From Opisthocomus hoazin (Eukaryota; Chordata; Aves; Opisthocomiformes; Opisthocomidae): 64,000 nucleotides of DNA. Where the stretch lies: the NCBI RefSeq assembly GCF_030867145.1, contig NC_134417.1, positions 11,571,577 through 11,635,576 of the forward strand, written 5' to 3'. Positions 60,401-64,000 of the stretch are shown here, piece after piece. The translations under genes and the position numbers were made by a program. Every line of letters starts with the position of its first letter. The first letter of the stretch is position 1. Below the pieces are notes generated by a model, which worked only from the letters and a program-made list of their open reading frames with translations, was not told where the DNA came from and did not search any database.

Positions 60401-63324
60401 TTTTATGTAAGATTTTAGTAGCATGTATTATATTATTTTCTACTAGAAATGTAGTATTACCCAACTTATATTTATTCTTTTTGATGAGAACTTCCTACAG
60501 AACATCAATCAGCCGAGACAGTTGTCTGTGCTCACAGGCTCATTCTGGACCTGTAACATATCAGTAGTTCTGTTGTTTCTTCAATCCAAAATTCTGAGGC
60601 AGTGACAAAAGTACAGCTGTTACTTAGGCTGAGAATGGCTAAAGGAGAGACTTCTGGGAGTCTTCCGTTACTCTCAGGAGGTGAAGCATGAAGTCTGAGG
60701 TCACATTTAAAGATATATGAATGAAGAGGACAGAAAATGTATCATGTTCTAATTCTTAAAGGACTCTTTTTTGGATGAGGAAGTGGTGTAGGCAGAACAC
60801 AGGGAGCTGTTTTGGGTGTTTTTCTGCTAAACAGGGCTGTGTAGTAAAATGAAAAAGGTGAACAGTCTTTCTTGTCTCACTTTCTGTCTTAATGTGGCCT
60901 TGTTAAATTGCCTGAGCTTTCAAATCTATTTTGACATACTCAAAGTTGCTCAATAACTGGATTTTTTTTACTAAGCAGAATAATGTTCCGTTCCTTCTAC
61001 AGATGTTTCAAGTACTGCATGGAGAAAAGCCACTCTATATCCAAGCAAATAACTGTGTAGAAGCTAGTGAGTGGATAGAAGCTCTTTGCCGCGTAACGAG
61101 ATGCAACCAGAAGAGGCTTAGTTTTTACCATCCTTCTGCTTTTTTGAATGGAAACTGGCTTTGCTGCAAGGCTACAATAGAGAGCACAGTCGGCTGTGCT
61201 CGTTGCACTGCGTAAGTTGCTTCTCAAATGAAAATACATGTGTTTTGTAGGACAAATAATGTGTGATTGACTATACAGCTTGAAAATCTGCAGCCAAGGC
61301 TTTCCCTGTCTAGGTTAGTGAGTTACACTACTAAAAATGTGCCTTACTAATAAGGTCCGAAGTACTGGATTTTACTAAGTCTGCTACTTCGTCAGCCACC
61401 ATGTGAAATGAAGGTAACCAGCATGTAAATCAGAAATACTGAGTGTCTGATTTCTTTCCACGCAGAATAATAAATTTAACAGCTCAAATTTATTCAGATG
61501 CCAAGCTTAATGCAGAAATATGACATGCCTAGGTCATCTGTTTGAAAGAATTGAAATACCTTGGTGCAGAGGGCTCAGCCTGGAATTCTGTCGCTTTCCC
61601 TAATGACATTGTCTTGTTTTATATGTTCACTTTTTAAATTTTAACTTCATTTATTTTAAATTCTAAAACACAGTGTACTAAGAAAATAAACTAAATAATC
61701 TTGGATGTAGATTCTGACCCATCATTTGGGTTTTGTAGATATATCAGGAAAATTAATAACATTTTATAATGCATTAATGCCTTTCTTTAAGCTGCTGATA
61801 TCTGAAAACAAATAAATGCTCTTATCTTTTTTAAAAATTAATTTATCCTTAACTGGATAGGCTTCATGAATTATAGACTAAAGATCTCAGTCAGTCCTCT
61901 AAAATTCAGTATGAGTCCTACAAGAGAACTGTCTGAAAATATCTGTAATACTTTTCCCACGTTACTCAGTTCATTCTTATATTAGATTTCTCAACAGTTC
62001 AAAAGATTCCCATTACTAAATAACTTTCCGTTGGTTTAGTCTTTCTGTTTTTTTACCAGTTCTGGTTTAGGAATATATCTTGTTCTTCTGTTCTGGTTAC
62101 CTTTCAAGTATAGTAGATGTTAAAAGAAGTGTTTAATTGTAATTTAATAACAATTAACCTTACTTTGATAATTTTGAAATATTTTTATCTTGACATACTG
62201 AATAGTAAATTCTATTGGAAAAAGCAATTTTTAGTATTGCTGTATTCGTTGCCCTCAGAACTGTATATGCCTGTTTCTGTAGAACACTTGCAATGAATGC
62301 TGAGTTGTATGTAACAATTTGAAGCTGTCTGTGAGTGACAGGTATATTAAAAGGCTAAGTATATTGAAAGAGAATCAGTTTTTCCTGGATTTACTTACAT
62401 TTTAGTAGAATGACCTATATCGACTACCGGTCTCTTTTTCACCTTTTAGAGATGTTCCTGCTGATACTCAAATAGAGATTGATGGAGACAGAGAGACAGA
62501 AAGAATTTACTCACTTTTCACTATCAACATGTCTAAACTACAGAAGTTGGAAGGTACTCAAATAATAATTCAGAAGAATTATACTGATACTATTCAGCTC
62601 TAATTCTTTAGGCCCATAAATTCAGTTTGATGTCTTAAGAAGGAAAATAATAGAGAGTAGACACACTGATTATATTTTTGCCATCTTAGTGCTCCGGCAT
62701 CGTACATTCTTCAGTCGTGTCTTTACAGTAGACCTCAGGCATGCACATTGTTCTAATTGAATTTGCATACCTTTAATAGTCTAAACTGAGAGGCTGCAAC
62801 TATGGCCGGTTGCTCTTCTGTCTTTGCTTTCCTTTTCCTGACTGCAGAGTGAATTCTATTGAACGTGGCTGGGTTGAAGAAAGCATTGGTCTTCTGTTAA
62901 TGTGAACAGGAGAGAGCTGGATGCTCCAGATGCTGAACACAATTAGCAGGGAATAAGCCACAGAACTGTAAATATATCTAGCTGATACTGTCTCCTGCTT
63001 TGTCTTAACCCATTTTATGTATAAGCTAGAGTAACTTGATGTATCAGAATTTCAGAATCACCGTTTACATAAGAGTTAGATCTGTTTGTTAATTATTGAA
63101 ATTCTAATTGGGATAATTGTGGTAATTTTTGTAGAGGCTTGCGGAAGTATAGCAGTCTATCAAGGTCCACGGAAAGAACCAGATGATTATTCTAACTTCA
63201 CAATTGAAGATTCTGTAGCGACTTTTCATACACTTAAACAGATAATAGATACAGTAGAAAAGCTGAGTGAATCACATGAAAAATACCGAAAGAAGAGATC
63301 ATCTAGTGCTAAATATGGTAGTGA
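12193..63324 (+). CDS. RASA2: RASA2 (GAP1m), Ras GTPase-activating protein, 23 exons; last exon outside window
   Basis: RASA2 speeds GTP hydrolysis by Ras, turning Ras signalling off at the plasma membrane; its PH domain binds phosphoinositides (family knowledge). The 23 exons listed below join with GT-AG introns and unbroken phase into 811 complete codons plus two bases. Domains in order: C2A about residues 8-110, C2B about 125-260, Ras-GAP about 300-530, PH about 579-680, and a BTK-type zinc motif at H687, C698, C699, C709. Catalytic residues are present: arginine finger R368 in [10 protein letters not shown] and R482 in FVFLRFF. The human protein is about 850 aa; the difference is mostly a shorter N-terminus (8 residues before EVRVLQ) and about four residues missing in C2A. 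The start was chosen as the ATG with G at -3 and +4 that leads directly into the conserved sequence. The last exon, expected to encode roughly nine residues and the stop, was not found before 64000. I saw no disabling change. Confidence 0.95.
12254..18329 (+). other. RASA2: RASA2 intron 1
   Basis: The first 0.8 kb continues the CpG island. The rest is AT-rich without recognisable genes. It holds an A-run followed by G-runs at 16916-16948 and a small CpG-dense patch at about 18015-18180. Confidence 0.85.
16916..16950 (+). repeat. Poly(A)/poly(G) tract
   Basis: About 15 A are followed by nine G, one A and eight G, then an AG-rich tail. It is a simple low-complexity tract, prone to length variation and sequencing error. 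Confidence 0.9.
18330..18435 (+). CDS. RASA2: RASA2 exon 2 (C2A, first part)
   Basis: The acceptor is tatttacag and the donor gtaagc. It encodes residues 21-56, including [20 protein letters not shown], which closely matches the C2A core. Compared with the mammalian protein as I remember it, about four residues between LLP and KMRD are absent. Confidence 0.95.
18436..23751 (+). other. RASA2: RASA2 intron 2
   Basis: The sequence is AT-rich. It holds a poly(A) stretch at about 22261-22300 and an exon-like, in-frame segment at 23289-23376 (see findings). An AATAAA at 23709-23714 lies 38 bp before exon 3. No other gene was recognised. Confidence 0.85.
23752..23855 (+). CDS. RASA2: RASA2 exon 3 (C2A, middle)
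   Basis: The acceptor is tcttttcag and the donor gtaagt. It encodes residues 56-91, including [20 protein letters not shown] and [11 protein letters not shown], a conserved C2 beta-strand stretch. Phase is 2 in, 1 out. Confidence 0.96.
23856..24906 (+). other. RASA2: RASA2 intron 3
   Basis: The sequence is AT-rich. It contains a short palindrome with a partial direct copy at 24174-24215 and a C-rich run at about 24341-24366. No gene was seen. Confidence 0.85.
24907..25001 (+). CDS. RASA2: RASA2 exon 4 (end of C2A)
   Basis: The acceptor is ctccaccag and the donor gtaact. It encodes residues 91-122, containing [20 protein letters not shown] and [11 protein letters not shown]. It ends in phase 0. 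Confidence 0.96.
25955..26015 (-). mobile_element. CR1 3'-end remnant, antisense
   Basis: The + strand reads agttggaagggacctacaga followed by tcaactagtccaac. This matches the reverse complement of the common CR1 3' tail. Only the tail is recognisable, it is diverged, and the edges are approximate. Confidence 0.7.
27656..30215 (-). mobile_element. CR1 LINE, antisense, with decayed ORF2 (endonuclease end + reverse transcriptase)
   Basis: The 3' tail is at 27656-27720 (reverse complement of CR1 ...gattctatga). Minus-strand ORF2 fragments, from the protein's N-side: 29497-29778 ([16 protein letters not shown]), 29056-29493 (linker to RT), 28658-28951 ([26 protein letters not shown]), 28386-28697 ([19 protein letters not shown]), 28001-28297 and 27734-27955 (C-terminal domain). 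The segments change frame, so at least four frameshifts or stops separate them and no active protein can result. The catalytic FADD box itself survives. The 5' edge near 30215 adjoins an A-rich tract. It lies opposite to RASA2 inside intron 4. Confidence 0.95.
30413..30449. repeat. (GT)n(AT)n compound microsatellite
   Basis: A run of GT dinucleotides passes directly into AT dinucleotides. Its length is likely to vary between individuals. Confidence 0.95.
34054..34130 (+). CDS. RASA2: RASA2 exon 5 (start of C2B)
   Basis: The acceptor is tttttttcag and the donor gtaaga. It encodes residues 123-148, [20 protein letters not shown] and QQLVVQ minus one base. Phase is 0 in, 2 out. Confidence 0.96.
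34131..42781 (+). other. RASA2: RASA2 intron 5 (8.7 kb)
   Basis: AT-rich sequence without a recognisable gene or intact repeat. Open frames such as 34768-35037, 38837-39034 and 40272-40604 (minus) show no domain. A C-run at about 38188-38204 is low complexity. Confidence 0.8.
42782..42865 (+). CDS. RASA2: RASA2 exon 6 (C2B)
   Basis: The acceptor is ccttgtag and the donor gtaaca. It encodes residues 148-176, including [20 protein letters not shown] and VSLVGPS, a typical C2 loop with a DPY motif. Confidence 0.96.
42866..44716 (+). other. RASA2: RASA2 intron 6
   Basis: AT-rich, with a T-run near 43360-43378. No gene or clear repeat was seen. Confidence 0.8.
44717..44789 (+). CDS. RASA2: RASA2 exon 7 (C2B)
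   Basis: The acceptor is ttggaacag, with a weak pyrimidine tract, and the donor gtaact. It encodes residues 176-200, [20 protein letters not shown] and FYFE. The frame stays open far into the following intron (see findings). It ends in phase 0. Confidence 0.95.
46043..46119 (+). CDS. RASA2: RASA2 exon 8 (C2B)
   Basis: The acceptor is tacttgcag and the donor gtaagt. It encodes residues 201-226, [20 protein letters not shown] and EKLEV. The exon itself begins with GTAACC, resembling a donor site. Confidence 0.95.
47048..47103. repeat. 28-bp tandem duplication
   Basis: Two adjacent 28-base units (starting ttgaggttgtaag...) differ at about three positions. This is a small local duplication in intron 8. 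Confidence 0.9.
47513..47611 (+). CDS. RASA2: RASA2 exon 9 (end of C2B)
   Basis: The acceptor is tattttcag and the donor gtgaga. It encodes residues 226-259, [20 protein letters not shown] then [13 protein letters not shown]. Phase is 2 in, 2 out. Confidence 0.96.
47612..49793 (+). other. RASA2: RASA2 intron 9
   Basis: AT-rich, with a T-run followed by G-run at about 48051-48074. No gene was recognised. Confidence 0.8.
49794..49950 (+). CDS. RASA2: RASA2 exon 10 (C2B-GAP linker)
   Basis: The acceptor is tggtttcag and the donor gtactt. It encodes residues 259-311, including [20 protein letters not shown] and [11 protein letters not shown], leading into the GAP domain. Confidence 0.96.
49951..52620 (+). 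other. RASA2: RASA2 introns 10 and 11 (flanking exon 11)
   Basis: Ordinary AT-rich intronic DNA (49951-51137 and 51287-52620). I see no gene or identifiable mobile element. Confidence 0.8.
51138..51286 (+). CDS. RASA2: RASA2 exon 11 (start of Ras-GAP domain)
   Basis: The acceptor is ttctcacag and the donor gtatgt. It encodes residues 312-361, including [20 protein letters not shown] and [20 protein letters not shown] in conserved GAP helices. Confidence 0.96.
52621..52735 (+). CDS. RASA2: RASA2 exon 12 (arginine finger)
   Basis: The acceptor is ttcttacag and the donor gtaggt. It encodes residues 361-399. [20 protein letters not shown] contains R368, the expected catalytic arginine finger by alignment with p120GAP (LFR motif). 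It ends in phase 0. A retroviral LTR begins 14 bp after the last exon base. Confidence 0.96.
52750..53414 (+). mobile_element. Solo LTR of an avian endogenous retrovirus, sense orientation
   Basis: The element starts TGTCCTGG and ends GCAACA (TG...CA ends). It is flanked by a near-identical 5-bp duplication, gctac at 52745-52749 and cctac at 53415-53419. A TATATA is at about 53203 and an ATTAAA poly(A) signal at 53278-53283, followed by the 'tgtctttatctcaacccatg' region I recognise from a common avian LTR family. About 665 bp, with no internal retroviral genes, so a solo LTR. The exact family is not assigned. Confidence 0.85.
53278..53283 (+). terminator. ATTAAA poly(A) signal of the LTR
   Basis: This hexamer lies in sense orientation inside RASA2 intron 12, about 75 bp after a TATA-like box, as in LTR R regions. 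It could end RASA2 transcripts early if intron 12 is not removed. Confidence 0.55.
53862..53936 (+). CDS. RASA2: RASA2 exon 13 (GAP)
   Basis: The acceptor is gtttgttccag and the donor gtgagt. It encodes residues 400-424, [20 protein letters not shown] then AEVNM. Phase is 0 in, 0 out. Confidence 0.95.
53937..54666 (+). other. RASA2: RASA2 intron 13
   Basis: AT-rich; nothing recognisable. Confidence 0.8.
54667..54790 (+). CDS. RASA2: RASA2 exon 14 (GAP)
   Basis: The acceptor is gattacag and the donor gtaagt. It encodes residues 425-466, [20 protein letters not shown] then [20 protein letters not shown]. Phase is 0 in, 1 out. Confidence 0.95.
54791..57563 (+). other. RASA2: RASA2 introns 14 and 15 (flanking exon 15)
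   Basis: AT-rich introns (54791-56172 and 56280-57563). Open frames here, such as 55899-56096, carry no domain. No mobile element is clear. Confidence 0.8.
56173..56279 (+). CDS. RASA2: RASA2 exon 15 (GAP, second conserved arginine)
   Basis: The acceptor is ctctgcag and the donor gtaagt. It encodes residues 466-501. [20 protein letters not shown] contains R482, matching the structural arginine of the FLR signature in Ras-GAPs. It ends in phase 0. Confidence 0.96.
57564..57650 (+). CDS. RASA2: RASA2 exon 16 (end of GAP)
   Basis: The acceptor is tttattttag and the donor gtaagg. It encodes residues 502-530, [20 protein letters not shown] then WGSLTKSKL. The final Leu (CTT) looks like an extra residue relative to the mammalian protein. 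The following intron is only 82 bp. Confidence 0.93.
57733..57810 (+). CDS. RASA2: RASA2 exon 17
   Basis: The acceptor is tctttcag and the donor gtacta. It encodes residues 531-556, [20 protein letters not shown] then TESVKK. The last part differs from the mammalian GYIIAVKK I recall, a region between the GAP and PH domains. Confidence 0.94.
57811..58308 (+). other. RASA2: RASA2 intron 17
   Basis: AT-rich, with a long A-run at about 58041-58064 and other short A-tracts. No gene. Confidence 0.85.
58309..58382 (+). CDS. RASA2: RASA2 exon 18 (linker to PH)
   Basis: The acceptor is tactttag and the donor gtaaat. It encodes residues 557-581, [20 protein letters not shown] then HLKE. Phase is 0 in, 2 out. 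Confidence 0.95.
58383..59323 (+). other. RASA2: RASA2 intron 18
   Basis: AT-rich, with an A-run at about 59123-59139. Nothing else recognisable. Confidence 0.8.
59324..59430 (+). CDS. RASA2: RASA2 exon 19 (PH domain start)
   Basis: The acceptor is tctttacag and the donor gtaaat. It encodes residues 581-617, [20 protein letters not shown] then [15 protein letters not shown]. The basic KKNFKKRWF stretch is the usual phosphoinositide-binding strand pair of a PH domain. Confidence 0.96.
59641..59934 (-). mobile_element. Short solo LTR, antisense, in RASA2 intron 19
   Basis: The + strand runs TGTTGCGGCG ... GCCTACA, so the element has TG...CA ends. Read on the minus strand it carries a TATATAA box (about 59712-59718) followed closely by AATAAA (59691-59696), the order expected of U3-R-U5. 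About 294 bp, a compact LTR. I could not see a clear target-site duplication, and the family is not assigned. It fills about half of the 580-bp intron. Confidence 0.75.
60011..60093 (+). CDS. RASA2: RASA2 exon 20 (PH)
   Basis: The acceptor is ttttttacag and the donor gtgagt. It encodes residues 617-644, [20 protein letters not shown] then ESSFNKKN. Its acceptor is only 76 bp from the intron-19 LTR. Confidence 0.95.
60094..61002 (+). other. RASA2: RASA2 intron 20
   Basis: AT-rich; no gene or clear repeat. Confidence 0.8.
61003..61211 (+). CDS. RASA2: RASA2 exon 21 (PH end + BTK zinc motif)
   Basis: The acceptor is ccttctacag and the donor gtaagt. It encodes residues 645-714. The PH C-terminal helix includes [20 protein letters not shown]. 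The BTK-type motif follows: H687 in FYHPS, C698-C699 in WLCC, and C709 in GCARC, all zinc ligands present. Confidence 0.96.
61212..62449 (+). other. RASA2: RASA2 intron 21
   Basis: AT-rich; nothing recognisable. Confidence 0.8.
62450..62553 (+). CDS. RASA2: RASA2 exon 22 (C-terminal region)
   Basis: The acceptor is accttttag and the donor gtactc. It encodes residues 714-749, including [20 protein letters not shown] then [10 protein letters not shown]. Phase is 2 in, 1 out. Confidence 0.95.
62554..63134 (+). other. RASA2: RASA2 intron 22
   Basis: AT-rich; no gene or clear repeat. Confidence 0.8.
63135..63324 (+). CDS. RASA2: RASA2 exon 23 (penultimate)
   Basis: The acceptor is atttttgtag and the donor gtaagt. 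It encodes residues 749-812, including [20 protein letters not shown] and [15 protein letters not shown]. It ends two bases into a codon, so the short last exon with the stop lies beyond the window. Confidence 0.95.
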
Positions 63325-64000
63325 GTAAGTATCTTATGTAATTCTGACATACGTAAATGTGTATGTTTAAAAAAATAAATCACAGAACAAGGCCAGGCTT
63401 GTTGAGGTAGAGGTAACTAAGCTAAAGGTAGATTTAGAGAGCACAAAGACATGGAGAAGATAAGTTACCTCATTTGTATTAATGCAACTTTTTACCGGTT
63501 GTTACAAGAAGTTCCTCCAGTGTGGGGTTCATCTGTATTCCTGTTGAGATTCCCGTAAGTGGATACAATGACTCTGTTGCTTCCTTGCAACTTAACACCT
63601 AAAGTGCACGCAAAATTTGTTAAATTTATTTATTATTTTTTCAAAATTTCAAATTTCAATGAAGAAATAATTAAAATATCAAGTTGTATAAAACTGTAAA
63701 AGTTACACTGCAGAAACATATCTTTCGTGCAGTATATTTACTGCTTGTAATTCACTTGCCATACTCGATGATAAATACTGTTTCTGGTGAAGTTAAAATA
63801 AATCTGTTCTTTGGAGTACATTGTTGTTCCGGAGCAGATTCTTTCAGTTCTCTTCAATCCTGGCTGGTATCTGTGGAACACCACTAGCAAGTTTTCTGAT
63901 TTCTTGTTTGCATCAATAAGGCTTAATTCACTGGAAAAAAAAAGGAATACTCAAACCCCTATTTGGTTTGCCTAGGTTAGTATTTGACCCAAGTTGTTTA
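63325..64000 (+). other. RASA2: RASA2 last intron (partial)
   Basis: AT-rich sequence to the window edge. I looked for the expected C-terminal residues (ENPIVGKAS-like) with an acceptor and did not find them. Confidence 0.75.

Noticed and set aside
63086..63134. ATG at 63086 as a possible start of a separate small protein
   Set aside because: It is the intron tail read in frame with RASA2 exon 23; the acceptor at 63133-63134 and conserved sequence from EACGS onward show the exon boundary.
1..64000. tRNA, rRNA, CRISPR array, operon or phage features
   Set aside because: None seen; the window is a vertebrate nuclear locus with spliced genes and LINE/LTR repeats.

Overview
This looks like nuclear DNA from a bird, probably a neognath. 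Two CR1 LINE copies end in the avian-type 3' tail, there are two short retroviral LTRs, introns are AT-rich, and a dense CpG island marks a promoter. Two vertebrate genes lie head to tail on the + strand: ZBTB38 and RASA2. From memory, they are neighbours in this order in human (3q23) and on chicken chromosome 9.

Layout. 1-3574 is the flank or last 5' intron of ZBTB38 and carries a 5'-truncated CR1 (about 2150-3317). 3575-7153 is the whole ZBTB38 coding region in one exon (1192 codons), followed by an AT-rich 3' UTR with several poly(A) signals, perhaps reaching about 9.4 kb. 9.4-11.5 kb is intergenic with no supportable gene. About 11.5-13.1 kb is the RASA2 CpG-island promoter, with two NRF1-like sites. 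RASA2 then fills the rest of the window. I placed 23 coding exons (12193-63324) by splice sites, unbroken reading phase and match to the known protein. They give 811 complete codons plus two bases of the next. The last short exon, with the stop codon, is beyond 64000.

RASA2 reads as intact: two C2 domains, a Ras-GAP domain with arginine finger R368 and second arginine R482, a PH domain and a BTK-type zinc motif (H687, C698, C699, C709). It is a membrane-recruited GTPase-activating protein that switches off Ras. ZBTB38 is a nuclear BTB/zinc-finger repressor that binds methylated DNA. Nothing suggests that the two proteins act together; their closeness is conserved synteny.

Mobile DNA in RASA2 introns: a CR1 remnant (about 25.96 kb), a 2.5-kb antisense CR1 with a decayed reverse transcriptase (27.66-30.21 kb), a sense solo LTR starting 14 bp after the exon-12 donor (52750-53414), and an antisense solo LTR in the short intron 19 (59641-59934).

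The observation most worth a second look is the intron-12 LTR. If intron 12 is retained, the frame continues 26 codons into the LTR, encodes a strongly hydrophobic tail, stops, and is followed by the LTR's own poly(A) signal. This could make a membrane-anchored RASA2 lacking most of its GAP domain. Second is an exon-like, in-frame terminal exon candidate in intron 2. I found no tRNA, rRNA, CRISPR or prokaryote-type feature. All calls come from reading the sequence and from recalled family knowledge; no search was run.
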